DNA of 64,000 bases from Terriglobia bacterium. GTDB taxonomy: Bacteria > Acidobacteriota > Terriglobia > Terriglobales > Acidobacteriaceae. This document shows, one piece after another, positions 39,043-47,604 of this stretch (the first letter of the stretch is position 1; each line of letters begins with the position of its first letter). The stretch is taken from the NCBI GenBank assembly GCA_020073495.1, contig JAIQFD010000006.1, forward strand, positions 124,001 to 188,000, read 5' to 3'. Both the position numbers and the translations under genes were made by a program. Below the pieces are notes generated by a model, which saw only the letters and a list, made by a program, of their open reading frames with translations, made no database searches and was not told the origin of the DNA.

Positions 39043-39361
39043 TTCGCTTCCGCCTTCAGTCCCGGCGCCCGAAGGGCCCGGAACGGGGATGTTGAAAGCA
39101 CCCACCGGCTCCAGTAAGTACGCTGCGGGGTTCCGCCCTACTTACGGGGTTGTTGAAGCCAGTAGTTTCAGCCTCTGGTCATTCGATGCCCCCACTCACG
39201 AAACGCTTCCGTTTCCGGGAGCTTGGATCATCGGCAGCCAGTGGCTCACCTATATTCTCCCACTGCACCGGATCACATGCAAGTGCCGGCGCTGGCCGGA
39301 CGTCGGAGCCCGCCGCCGGCGTCCTGATGCCCACGAGTGCGGCGAGCAGGCGGAAGGCCCC
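39043..39361. other. intergenic gap nadA-moaA
   Basis: No gene was seen. It contains a stem of GTAAGTA/TACTTAC (39114-39120 with 39139-39145) around a GC-rich loop, about 75 bases before the nadA start on the minus strand. No convincing promoter or known riboswitch. Confidence 0.4.
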
Positions 39362-40399
39362 CTAGCCGCCGATGTGCACCATGGTCCGCGATGCCGGCTG
39401 GAAGCCGGGTTCGCCGATGTGGTGGCGCTCTTCTTTGCGGTGTGCCACGCCGCGGATGTAGTCGGCCAGGTGACTGTCGTCGGCGCCCCGGTGCATCACG
39501 CCCGCCAGGTCGTGGTCGAGGACGGAGAACAGGCAAGTGCGGATCTTGCCGTCCGAGGTCAGCCGCACCCGGCTGCAATGTCCACAGAAGGGACGGGACA
39601 CGGGCGCAATGATCCCGATCTCGCCCACGCCATCCTCGAACGTGTATCGCCGCGCGGTCTCGCTCTGCCCGTGCGGCAGCTCGACCAGCGGCCTCCACGC
39701 CGAAATGGTCTTCACGATCTCATCCAGCGTCACCACGATCTGCGGCGACCACACCCGGTCTTCTTCCAGCGGCATGAACTCGATGAACCGCACCACCACG
39801 TTTTCTTCGCGCGCGAATTTGGCGAAGTCCACGATCTGGTCGTCGTTGAATCCGCGCAGTAGCACGCAATTGATCTTCACCGGCTGCAGTCCGGCTTGCT
39901 TCGCGGCGCGGATGCCCGCCTGCACGGCGTCGAATCCATTGGGCACGCGCGTGATCTTCGAGAAGCGCACGGCATCCACCGCATCCATGCTCACCGTCAC
40001 ACGCCGCAGTCCCGCATCTTTCAGCGGCTGTGCCAGCTCCGCCAGCAAATGCCCGTTGGTGGTGATGGCCAGGTCGAGCCCCTCGCCGTCGAGCGCGCGC
40101 AGCTTCGACAGTTCGCGCACGAACTCCACTACGTCGTGCCGCAGCAGCGGCTCGCCGCCGGTGATGCGCACCTTCTCGATCCCCAGCTCCGTGAACACCC
40201 TCGCGATGCGCAAGTAGTCGGCCAGCGGCAGCTCGGAGTAGATCGCGCCCTGGTTCCCCGTCCGGCAGTAGACGCACTTGTAGTTGCAGCGGTCGGTGAT
40301 GGAGATCCGCAAATCGGTGATGGCCCGCCCGAACTTGTCCATCAGGCGCGGCAGCACAGCCGGAACATGCGTCGGGACCGGATTGGTGACGGTAGCCAC
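39362..40399 (-). CDS. moaA: GTP 3',8-cyclase (molybdenum cofactor biosynthesis protein A)
   Basis: The 345-residue radical-SAM enzyme performs the first step of molybdopterin synthesis. The N-terminal cluster motif is CNYKCVYC (C38, C42, C45). SAM and substrate regions are RITGGEPLLRHDVVEFV, ITTNGHLL and VSMDAVD. The C-terminal second cluster is in CGHCSRVRLTSDGKIRTCLFS. The usual C-terminal double glycine is present (VHIGG). No other mo genes adjoin it. A structured leader of about 210 bases precedes it. Confidence 0.95.
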   Translation of the reverse strand: MATVTNPVPTHVPAVLPRLMDKFGRAITDLRISITDRCNYKCVYCRTGNQGAIYSELPLADYLRIARVFTELGIEKVRITGGEPLLRHDVVEFVRELSKLRALDGEGLDLAITTNGHLLAELAQPLKDAGLRRVTVSMDAVDAVRFSKITRVPNGFDAVQAGIRAAKQAGLQPVKINCVLLRGFNDDQIVDFAKFAREENVVVRFIEFMPLEEDRVWSPQIVVTLDEIVKTISAWRPLVELPHGQSETARRYTFEDGVGEIGIIAPVSRPFCGHCSRVRLTSDGKIRTCLFSVLDHDLAGVMHRGADDSHLADYIRGVAHRKEERHHIGEPGFQPASRTMVHIGG

Positions 40400-40613
40400 G
40401 AATGCGCCCTACTGCTCAGATTCCTGGGTTTGGAGAAAGGTTCGACGCGGACAGGGACGCGGAGAGGCGTCCACGAGGCGGGTCGTTTCCTTTCCAAACG
40501 GGAGGCAGAGGCGTTTCCCCCTCTACCCTCACCGGCCAGACTCAACCGGCTCGCCCTGCTGGCCACGGTATCCCGACAGGCCACAAGGGTCGGAAACTGC
40601 GGGGGACATTATA
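40400..40613 (-). promoter_or_regulatory. structured leader of moaA with a TATAAT -10 element
   Basis: A perfect TATAAT lies at 40613-40608 on the minus strand; no good -35 was found at 17 bases. Between it and the moaA start are about 200 non-coding bases with several hairpins, including GGACGC/GCGTCC (about 40465-40482) and AGAGG/CCTCT (about 40506-40523). Molybdenum-cofactor riboswitches occur in this position in other bacteria, but the consensus could not be confirmed by eye. Confidence 0.4.
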
Positions 40614-40707
40614 TGCCCCAAAGTCAACTGGGAGCACGCCGGCGCCCGCAAAATGTTTATCGCAATGAACCAGCCCGGCCGCAGCCGGGCTTCTGTGCCA
40701 CTCTGCT

Positions 40708-41604
40708 TTACTGGGCGCTGGCCTGCTTGGCTGCGGGCCGGTTGATGTCTCCCAGTACGCCGGACATGCGAGTTTTCAGGATGGCTTGGCGGACACGGTC
40801 GCGGTCGGCGTAGGGCCACATCTCCTTTAGCGCTTGCCACGCTTCCTGGCCTTTGCCGCCGTAGATATTGTCCAGCACGATCTCCAGGATGATCGCCTTC
40901 GTTTCTTGCTTACGGGCGATCTCCTGCGGGGTCTCTTCCTTTGGTTTGTCCTTGCCGCCGCCGCCGACGCCGCTGGGGGTCGTGCCCAGGTCTCCCTTGA
41001 AGTCCGAGATGTCATTCTTGCCCAGCTTGCCGCGCGCGATCTGTATCTCCCGCTCGTACTCGGGCCAGTACGCTGTGCTGACGTTATAGATCTCCTTCCC
41101 CTTCAGCCGCAGGAAGAGCAGCGGCGCCGGCGACTGCTCGGGGGTGAGACCGTCGAATTCGCGGAACGCCGTGTCGCGAGTGACGATCTCCGTGTGGCCG
41201 TCGCCCTTCCGGTCTTCGAAGCTGAGTGTGGCCCCCGTGACGATCTGGCGGATCAGCCCGGCTGGGTCGCCGGTGCCCAAGATAGAGTAAACATTGTCAG
41301 AGGAAGACGCGTTGTGGGTCAGCAGCACCACGTCGGGCTTGCCGTCATTGTTGACGTCGCGGCCGGTGACGCTCTCCATGGCCGCGTCCACTCCCCAGAT
41401 CTCGAAGATGGCTTTTCCGTCGGCGGCGAGCACCCCGGCGTAGCAGGGATTATTGGGGTCGTCGGTGGGGCCGATCTTGAGCGTGTAGCCGTCCCAAAGC
41501 TGGCGCTCGATCTCCCCACGGCCGTTGATGCAGGCAGGCGCTGCCAGCGCCGTGCCGCACAGGGCCAGCACAACACACACGTACAGAATCCTGCGATTTC
41601 GCAT
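40708..41604 (-). CDS. exported protein with FG-GAP/VCBS-like segment
   Basis: The 298-residue protein starts at the ATG behind AGAGGAA, with a signal peptide (about 1-22). A short Asp-rich repeat resembling FG-GAP/EF-hand calcium motifs is present (VTGRDVNNDGKPDVVLLTHNAS, then FEDRKGDGHTEIVT). A C-terminal helical part follows (DNIYGGKGQEAWQALKEMWPYADRDRVRQAILKTRMSGV). Function is unknown. It is immediately downstream of the ETF-ubiquinone oxidoreductase gene but may be separate. Confidence 0.7.
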   Translation of the reverse strand: MRNRRILYVCVVLALCGTALAAPACINGRGEIERQLWDGYTLKIGPTDDPNNPCYAGVLAADGKAIFEIWGVDAAMESVTGRDVNNDGKPDVVLLTHNASSSDNVYSILGTGDPAGLIRQIVTGATLSFEDRKGDGHTEIVTRDTAFREFDGLTPEQSPAPLLFLRLKGKEIYNVSTAYWPEYEREIQIARGKLGKNDISDFKGDLGTTPSGVGGGGKDKPKEETPQEIARKQETKAIILEIVLDNIYGGKGQEAWQALKEMWPYADRDRVRQAILKTRMSGVLGDINRPAAKQASAQ

Positions 41605-41656
41605 GAGAGTTCCTCTCATGATTACGCGGCCACCAAAGGAATGCAAACCGCTGAGG

Positions 41657-43372
41657 CTACATCCCATCGTAATTCGGCCCGCCCCCGCCTTCCGGCGGCA
41701 CCCAGGTGATGATCTGGTACGGGTCCATGATGTCGCAGGTCTTGCAGTGCACGCAGTTGGACGGGCTCAGGTGGATCTCCTTGCCGCTGCGCACGTCCGA
41801 CGCCTCCGTCATCTCGTACACGTTCGCCGGGCAGAAGTGCTGGCAGGGATTGCCGAACTCGGTCACGCAGCGCCCGTTGCAGATGTCCGTGTCGTGGATC
41901 ACCAGGTGCGCCGGCTGATCTTCCTCGTGCTTTGTCCCCGAATGGTAGAGGTCGGTCAGCTTGTCGAATGTCAGCTTGCCGTCGCCCTTGTAATCATTGA
42001 TAAGGTGTTGTTCGTCGCCGCCGTCGGCCGGCAGATCCGCCAGTTTCTTCAGTCGCGCATGGCCTGCGTTTGCCGGATAGCGCGCGTGCAGCCCGCGCCC
42101 GCCGGTGATCTGCTGCAACCCCGCGTGGAACATCCCCGCCCAGAAGCCGTGCTCGAAACCCTGATGGAAGTTGCGCACCGCCCACAGCTCTTTCTTGATC
42201 CAACTGCTCTCGACCCGGCTCTGATACGCCCCGAGCTGCGCCGCCGAAAAATCGGCCTTCACCATCGCTTCGTAGGCGGTCTCGGCGGCCAGCATCCCGC
42301 TCTTGATGGCCAGGTGGATCCCCTTCAGCCGCTGCGAATTCAATAGGCCCGCTGAATCGCCCAGGATCATCCATCCGTCGCCGGCCAGCGGCGGCACCGC
42401 CCACCAGCCCCCGTAGGGTAGCGACTTCGCCCCGTAGCGGATCATCTTCCCGCCCTCGAGCAACTGCCGCACGAACGGATGCTCCTTGAATTCCTGCAGC
42501 ACGCGCTGCGGATCGAGCCGCGGGTCGGGATAGTCCAGTCCGGTCACGAATCCGATGGAAACGATGTTTTCCTTGCCGCCGTAGATCCACGCTCCGCCGT
42601 ACTCTTTCGTTGTCAGCGGCCAGCCCATGGTGTAGATGACCTCGCCCGGCGCGATCCGTCCCGAAGGCACCTCCCACAACTCCTTCACGCCTACGCCGTA
42701 GGTCTGCGGGTTGCGGTCTTTGTCCAGGTTGAAGCGGCCGACGAGCTGCTTGGTCAGCGACCCGCGCGTGCCCTCCGCCAGGATCGTGACCTTTGCCTTC
42801 AGGTCGTACCCCGGCTCGAAGTTCCCTTTTTGCTGGTTAGTCTTGTCCACGCCCTTGTCGTCGGTGCGGACGCCGAGCACGCGGTTACCCTCTATGAGCA
42901 GCTCCGACCCCGCGAACCCGCTGAACACGGTGATGCCGGTCTCTTCGACCTTCGATCCCAGCCACTTCACGAACTTGTTGATGGAGATCACGTAGTTGCC
43001 GTGGTCGCGCAGTGGCGGCGGCGTGATGGGCAGCTTGAATTTGCCCCTGCGCGTCATGAAGTAGACGGCTTCTTTTGTGACCTCGGCGTCGAGCGGAGCT
43101 TCTTTTTCGAACCCTGGCAGCAACTCGCGCATGGAGCGAGGGTCCAGCAGCGCGCCCGACAGGCAGTGCTGGCCCACCTCGCGTGCCTTCTCCAGCACGT
43201 AGATGTTCTCTTTCGTAAGCTGCGCGTCGGGGTGTTTCTGGTTGTGCTCGTCGATGAGCTGCGATAGGCGCAGCGCGCAGGCCATCCCCGCCGGCCCGCC
43301 GCCGACGATCACCACGTCCGCCTCCATTTGCGGCCGCTCGATACCTTCCAGGGGTTTGCGGAAGATCAGCAT
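41657..43372 (-). CDS. electron transfer flavoprotein-ubiquinone oxidoreductase
   Basis: The 571-residue membrane-associated FAD/[4Fe-4S] enzyme passes electrons from ETF to the quinone pool. Features: N-terminal FAD motif [20 protein letters not shown], the quinone-binding and membrane-surface middle region ([38 protein letters not shown]), and a C-terminal ferredoxin-like cluster domain ([20 protein letters not shown] and [33 protein letters not shown]). Its start directly abuts the etfA stop, forming one operon with etfA and etfB. Confidence 0.96.
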   Translation of the reverse strand: MLIFRKPLEGIERPQMEADVVIVGGGPAGMACALRLSQLIDEHNQKHPDAQLTKENIYVLEKAREVGQHCLSGALLDPRSMRELLPGFEKEAPLDAEVTKEAVYFMTRRGKFKLPITPPPLRDHGNYVISINKFVKWLGSKVEETGITVFSGFAGSELLIEGNRVLGVRTDDKGVDKTNQQKGNFEPGYDLKAKVTILAEGTRGSLTKQLVGRFNLDKDRNPQTYGVGVKELWEVPSGRIAPGEVIYTMGWPLTTKEYGGAWIYGGKENIVSIGFVTGLDYPDPRLDPQRVLQEFKEHPFVRQLLEGGKMIRYGAKSLPYGGWWAVPPLAGDGWMILGDSAGLLNSQRLKGIHLAIKSGMLAAETAYEAMVKADFSAAQLGAYQSRVESSWIKKELWAVRNFHQGFEHGFWAGMFHAGLQQITGGRGLHARYPANAGHARLKKLADLPADGGDEQHLINDYKGDGKLTFDKLTDLYHSGTKHEEDQPAHLVIHDTDICNGRCVTEFGNPCQHFCPANVYEMTEASDVRSGKEIHLSPSNCVHCKTCDIMDPYQIITWVPPEGGGGPNYDGM

Positions 43373-44368
43373 TTACGCGCCGGCTTTGGCCTTTTTGATC
43401 TCTTCAATGAGAGGTGGCACGACGTCGAACAGATTCCCCACTACGCCAACATCCGCGATCTCGAAGATCGGCGCCTCGGCATCCTTATTTACTGCGATGA
43501 TGGTCTTCGATCCCTTCATTCCGACGATGTGCTGGATGGCGCCGCTGATGCCCAGCGCCAGGTAGAGCTTGGGGGCGACCGTCTGCCCCGACGACCCGAT
43601 CTGCCGGTCCATCGGCAGCCAGCCGTTGTCGCAGATCGGACGCGACGCCGCCAGTTCCCCGCCCAGCGCGTCGGCCAGTTGCTTAGCGAGATCGATATTC
43701 TTCTGCTCCTTGATCCCGCGCCCCACGGCCACGATGATCTCCGCCTGCGTCAGGTCCACCGCCTGCTTCGCCTCCTTGAACGGCGCTTCCGGCTTGGTGC
43801 GGATTTTCTCCGCGGCGATGCTGACCTGCACGGTCTCGACGGGCGCGGCCGCGCTGCCCTGCTGTACCTGGTCGCCGCGATACGCGCCCGCCTGGAAGGT
43901 GACGAACCACGGCGCATCGGACTCGATCGACACATCGGCCGCAAACTTGCCCTGGAACATCTGCCGCGTGAACAGCAGCCTCCCGCCTTCGTTGCGGAAG
44001 CCGACGCAATCGCTCACCATCGTCCGCCCCATCGAGGTCGCCAGTTGCGGCACGAAGTCGCGCACCTGGTAGGTGTGCGGCAGCAGCACCAGCTTCGGCT
44101 TTTTCTCGGAGATGAAGCCGCGCAGCGCTTCGACGAATCCGTCCGGCGTGTACGCCGCCAGCGCCGCGTTCTCGATCGCATGGACCTTCTTCACCGCCGC
44201 TGCGGCGATCTCATTGGCGACAGCGGCCACGCCGCTGCCCACCACCGCCGCCTCGATCTCCCACTTGGTTTCCGCGGCGATCATCTGCGCCGCACGCACG
44301 GTCTCCCACGAGACCCGGTTCAGCTTCCCTTCCCGCTGCTCCACAACCACAAGGATCGTATCTGCCAT
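43373..44368 (-). CDS. etfA: electron transfer flavoprotein alpha subunit
   Basis: The 331-residue subunit has an N-terminal ETF domain ([26 protein letters not shown]) and the C-terminal FAD-binding domain ([111 protein letters not shown]). It forms the ETF heterodimer with EtfB and feeds the adjoining ETF-QO. Confidence 0.97.
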   Translation of the reverse strand: MADTILVVVEQREGKLNRVSWETVRAAQMIAAETKWEIEAAVVGSGVAAVANEIAAAAVKKVHAIENAALAAYTPDGFVEALRGFISEKKPKLVLLPHTYQVRDFVPQLATSMGRTMVSDCVGFRNEGGRLLFTRQMFQGKFAADVSIESDAPWFVTFQAGAYRGDQVQQGSAAAPVETVQVSIAAEKIRTKPEAPFKEAKQAVDLTQAEIIVAVGRGIKEQKNIDLAKQLADALGGELAASRPICDNGWLPMDRQIGSSGQTVAPKLYLALGISGAIQHIVGMKGSKTIIAVNKDAEAPIFEIADVGVVGNLFDVVPPLIEEIKKAKAGA

Positions 44369-44536
44369 ATCAGTCCCTACTTATCGGAATCAAAGTATTG
44401 TCGGAACAAAAATAGAAGGTGTCATCCTGAGCGAAATCCCGTAGGGATGAGCGTGAGGACCTATCGCCCGCAGTTCGCAGCGAGCCCCACGCCAGTGGGG
44501 CGATTTCCGCGCATACGAAAACCTCACGCCCCAACC

Positions 44537-45307
44537 TCACAGCACCCTTACTTCGTTCTTCAGCTTCTCCACCAGTTTCTTCGCCACTTCGCCCGGCGCG
44601 CCCTCCAGCATCTCGGTCTTCTTGGTCTTCTGCGGCACGTACAGCTTCTCGATCTTCTGCTGGTTCGGCCCCAGCGCCGGCTGCACCTCCGCCGGCGTCA
44701 CCTTGCGCATTGGTTTGTTCTTCGCCTGCTTGATGCCGATCAGCGTGGCGTAGCGCAGCTTGTTGATGCCCGACTGGATGGTCAGCACGGCCGGCAGCGG
44801 CATGTCCACGAACTGAAAAAAGCCCGCCTCCAGCTCGCGCTTCACGCGGATGCCCGCGTCCTTCTTCTCGATCCGCATGATGATGGTCGCGTGCGGCCAG
44901 CCCAGCAGCTCCGACAGGATCACGCCCGTCTGCGCGAAACCGTAGTCGTCCGACTGTAGCCCGGTGAAGATCAGGTCGAACTTCTCGTCCTTGATCGCCG
45001 CCGCAAAGGCCTTGGCGGTGTTCATTGCGTCCAGCGCGGTGAACTCGTCGCCCTCCAGGTGGATTGCGCGGTCGGCGCCCTTGGCTAGCGCCTCGCGCAA
45101 CACCTGCTGCGCCCGCGCCGGGCCCGCGGTGATGGCCACCACCTCCCCGCCGTTCTTCTCTTTCTGCCGCAGCGCCTCTTCCAGCGCGTATGCGTCCGGC
45201 TCGTTGACCTCGTACGACACGTCTTCGCGGATCCACTTCCCGCTCTCGTTCAGCTTCAGGGGCGCATCTTTCTGCGGCACCTGCTTCATGCACACCAGGA
45301 TCTTCAT
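44537..45307 (-). CDS. etfB: electron transfer flavoprotein beta subunit
   Basis: The 256-residue subunit begins MKILVCMKQVPQKDAPLKL, the classic EtfB opening, and contains NEPDAYALEEALRQKEKNGGEVVAITAGP and the ETF-beta signature region GWPHATIIMRIEKKDAGIRVKRELEAG. The ATG at 45307 follows AGAGG; the open frame to 45526 is excluded. A 168-base gap containing an intergenic repeat fragment separates it from etfA, longer than is usual for this pair. Confidence 0.96.
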   Translation of the reverse strand: MKILVCMKQVPQKDAPLKLNESGKWIREDVSYEVNEPDAYALEEALRQKEKNGGEVVAITAGPARAQQVLREALAKGADRAIHLEGDEFTALDAMNTAKAFAAAIKDEKFDLIFTGLQSDDYGFAQTGVILSELLGWPHATIIMRIEKKDAGIRVKRELEAGFFQFVDMPLPAVLTIQSGINKLRYATLIGIKQAKNKPMRKVTPAEVQPALGPNQQKIEKLYVPQKTKKTEMLEGAPGEVAKKLVEKLKNEVRVL

Positions 45308-45444
45308 GAGGACCTCTTCCGGAACACGTGGCGGCGGGTCTTTGACCGCCGGTGCGCTAACGATTTTCGCGGCGCACCGTCTATTCGAATGAAAGCGATC
45401 GATACAAGGTTCGCCGACCCGTTCAGGCAAACAGGCAAGTATAA

Positions 45445-45603
45445 ATGACGCGCAACGCTGGAGAAAATTCGAGGGCCATGACCTGGAACCAAACTCAAGT
45501 TCCAATGTGGAACGAGGCCGAGACAACCGGCCGCCTCAGCGCCTTCGTCGGCATCGTGGTCGGCGTCCTCACCGCGCTGGCCGCCAACCTGATGCTCCGC
45601 TAG
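45445..45603 (+). CDS. small membrane peptide (52 aa)
   Basis: A short plus-strand frame with two in-frame ATGs (45445 and 45478) ends with a membrane helix SAFVGIVVGVLTALAANLMLR and TAG. No homologue was recognised. A TATAAA box overlaps the first start, so a leaderless transcript is conceivable. The clean membrane helix and the positioning between two minus-strand genes support a real small gene, but this is weak evidence. Confidence 0.35.
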   Translation: MTRNAGENSRAMTWNQTQVPMWNEAETTGRLSAFVGIVVGVLTALAANLMLR

Positions 45604-45836
45604 CGGGCGGACGGCACAGCCGCCCCCAGGCTGTGCGCTTGGAAGCCGGCTTTCCTTCCGGCTTGTGACTGACCAGATCTTGAACTGGAGTTTGCGCGGA
45701 GTTCCCGCGCGCAAGCGGGACTGCGTCCGCTCGGACGCGGTGCGTTGTCCCTGGAGAATTGAGCCCCTTCAGGGACGACAAAAACGGCGCCGCAGTCTTG
45801 CGGCGCCGTTGACCGATCGGAAATTCCGGCGAGCTA
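45604..45836. other. gene-free stretch with three hairpins
   Basis: Contains GCACAGCC/GGCTGTGC (45614-45621 with 45629-45636), which resembles the ACAGCC...GGCTGT repeat near 53.9 and 60.4 kb, and AAGCCGG/CCGGCTT (45643-45664). At the right it holds a strong terminator-like hairpin at 45783-45810. Confidence 0.55.
45776..45810 (-). terminator. Rho-independent terminator, minus strand
   Basis: A 12-bp stem AACGGCGCCGCA/TGCGGCGCCGTT is followed on the minus strand by TTTTTG. It lies beyond the duplicated 3' tail of the zinc-ribbon gene, so it was probably that gene's original terminator. Confidence 0.8.
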
Positions 45837-45905
45837 ATCCAGAAATGCCACGCTCTGCACGCCGCTCACCTCGATCCGCTTGCGGCAGCGCATGTTGAGG
45901 CGCTT
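45837..45905 (-). pseudogene. duplicated 3' tail of the zinc-ribbon gene
   Basis: The minus strand reads CRKRIEVSGVQSVAFLD followed by a stop, the same 17 residues that end the intact gene at 45966. The two DNA copies differ at about five positions over 57 bases. Between them lie about 60 bases with two small inverted repeats (AGCGGGC/GCCCGCT and ATCCT/AGGAT). Confidence 0.8.
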
Positions 45906-45965
45906 AGCGGGCGTGAGCGAAGCGGGAGCCCGCTGCCGAAATCCTGAGGCGTAGCCGAAGGATCC

Positions 45966-46247
45966 CTAATCCAGGAACGCCACGCTCTGTACTCCGCTCA
46001 CCTCGATCCGCTTGCGGCAGCGGATATTCTTGCACATGACCAGATCGTCCTTCCGGACCATGTAGGAGCGCGCCTTGGCGAACTTGGCGCGGTCGCGCTC
46101 GTCGGCGCGCGGCGGAAGCTGGCGCTTCTTGGTGCGCACCAGCCACGAGAGTTCGTACTCCGCCGACTGGCGGCAATGCGGACAATTCAGTGTGGCCGGC
46201 TTCTTTTCTTCCTTCTCGTCGTAGAACTCGCGTTCGTCCAATGCCAT
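45966..46247 (-). CDS. small zinc-ribbon protein (93 aa)
   Basis: Two Cys pairs are positioned as a zinc ribbon: CPHC (about residues 22-25) and CKNIRC (about 72-77), with a basic linker between them. The start is the ATG at 46247; the longer frame to 46481 includes the hairpin repeat and is not credible. A GGTGCCCCACCC-headed hairpin (46251-46286) sits directly upstream of the start codon. Function is unknown; it could bind nucleic acid. Confidence 0.7.
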   Translation of the reverse strand: MALDEREFYDEKEEKKPATLNCPHCRQSAEYELSWLVRTKKRQLPPRADERDRAKFAKARSYMVRKDDLVMCKNIRCRKRIEVSGVQSVAFLD

Positions 46248-46250
46248 GTG

Positions 46251-46286
46251 GGTGCCCCACCCAAACCTGGTTTTGGTTTGGGTGGG
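46251..46286. repeat. GGGTGCCCCACCC-headed hairpin repeat
   Basis: A 12-bp stem (46256-46267 with 46275-46286) lies 8 bases upstream of a minus-strand ATG. It is the same family as 62921-62955 and, in the other orientation, 54336-54365 and 60584-60613. Confidence 0.7.
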
Positions 46287-46330
46287 TTCAGGCCTCAGCT
46301 TGATTATTGCACAACCGCCGCGGCTGCCCC

Positions 46331-46507
46331 ATGCTTGGTGCAGTGACGCGCAGAAAGAAAAAGACGTTCTCCGCCGCCAAGGCCGTGCGATCCGCCGCCC
46401 GCGAGCACATCGGCTCGCCTCCCCCGACCCGCCGTGTCCCCGACGCCACCAAGCAGAAGAAGGACAAGCACAAGCCGACACTGGGGAAAATGCTGTCGGA
46501 AGACTAG
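46331..46507 (+). CDS. small basic protein (58 aa)
   Basis: The peptide RRKKKTFSAAKAVRSAAREHIGSPPPTRRVPD followed by a Lys-rich tail (KQKKDKHKPTLGKML) has the composition of small basic proteins often seen in Acidobacteria, with an AREHIGSPPPTRRVPD core that looks conserved. The start could be the ATG at 46331 or the GTG four codons later. No ribosome-binding site stands out. Function unknown; nucleic-acid binding is plausible from charge alone. Confidence 0.5.
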   Translation: MLGAVTRRKKKTFSAAKAVRSAAREHIGSPPPTRRVPDATKQKKDKHKPTLGKMLSED

Positions 46508-46527
46508 AAATTGACCTGCCAGCCTCT

Positions 46528-47604
46528 TCACGGGCGATACTCCGCCAGCGCTTTCGCCAGCCGCACGAGCCCCTCGGCCGTCATCGCCACATCTCCACCG
46601 ATCCCGATGCGGAAATGTTGCGGCGCTTCGAAAAACCGCCCGGGCACGACACTCGTTTCGTACTTCTCGCGCAATAGCTTGACGAACTCCTCGGCATTCC
46701 CCTGGCGCAATCGGGGAAAAATCACCGTTCCGTGCTCCGGGCGGAACACGTCCACTTGACTGAGCGCCGCATCGAGTTCCCCCCGGTTTGCGGCAATAAT
46801 CTTCTTCGCGCGCTCCGCGATCTTCTCAAGGTTATCGAGTACCACCACGCTCAGCAGCTCCGCCGGATGCGCGGGCGTGGCGGCGAACAGATCGTTCAAT
46901 CTCCATATTTTCTCCGCCAGCGCCGGCTCCGCCAGGATCCACCCGCACCGCAGCCCGCTGAGCCCGTACGCTTTGGTCAGGCTACTGGTCACGACGAACC
47001 GCGGCCCCAGGTGGAACGCCGACCGTGGCGTCTGCTCGAACACCGCCTCCAGGTAGACCTCGTCGACCAGCACGCGCGCGCCGACCTGCGCCGCCATCTC
47101 CCCGATCTCGCGCAGTGTCGCTTCATCGGTGAACGCGCCGGTCGGATTGTGCAGGTTTGTGATGACGATCAGCCGCGTCCGCGGCGTGATCTGTTTCTTC
47201 ACTTCTGCCGGATCGATGCGATACCCATGCTCGAACCGCCGCTCGAAGCGCCGCACCTCCGCACCCAGATACTCCGCGGCCTCCACCAGCAGTCCATACG
47301 TCGGACGCTCGATGAGCACCTCGTCGCCCGCCTCCACGGTCGCAGCCATCGCCAGGTGGTTCGCCATCGACGTCCCTGTCGCCGCCACCACGCACTCCGG
47401 CGGCACCCCCGCCTTCCGCGCCAGCCTCTCCTGTAGCGGCAGATAGCCGTACACCGTCGGCCCGTTGATCTCCAGTTGCTCCAGCTTCACCGGCAACTCC
47501 GCGAGCGGATAACTCATCACCCCGCTGGTCGCCAGGTTGTACGGCGCGGCGGAATGCAGCTTGGCCCACTCCATGTACGCCGATCGCATCGTCCGCTTCT
47601 TCAC
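46528..47604 (-). CDS. PLP-dependent aminotransferase, class I/II
   Basis: The 358-residue fold-type I enzyme shows VVAATGTSMANHLAMAATVEAGDEVLIERPTYG, ITNLHNPTGAFTDEATL, VLVDEVYLEA and the PLP lysine in VTSSLTKAYGLSGLRCGWI. The Arg that binds the substrate carboxylate is in HFRIGIGG. It starts with GTG overlapping the permease stop (GTGA), so it is translationally coupled to an amino-acid permease gene and probably acts on the transported amino acid. The specific substrate is not evident. Confidence 0.9.
   Translation of the reverse strand: MKKRTMRSAYMEWAKLHSAAPYNLATSGVMSYPLAELPVKLEQLEINGPTVYGYLPLQERLARKAGVPPECVVAATGTSMANHLAMAATVEAGDEVLIERPTYGLLVEAAEYLGAEVRRFERRFEHGYRIDPAEVKKQITPRTRLIVITNLHNPTGAFTDEATLREIGEMAAQVGARVLVDEVYLEAVFEQTPRSAFHLGPRFVVTSSLTKAYGLSGLRCGWILAEPALAEKIWRLNDLFAATPAHPAELLSVVVLDNLEKIAERAKKIIAANRGELDAALSQVDVFRPEHGTVIFPRLRQGNAEEFVKLLREKYETSVVPGRFFEAPQHFRIGIGGDVAMTAEGLVRLAKALAEYRP

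Noticed and set aside
40400-40620. Cobalamin, TPP or FMN riboswitch upstream of moaA
   Set aside because: None of the conserved boxes of these classes could be found in the leader.
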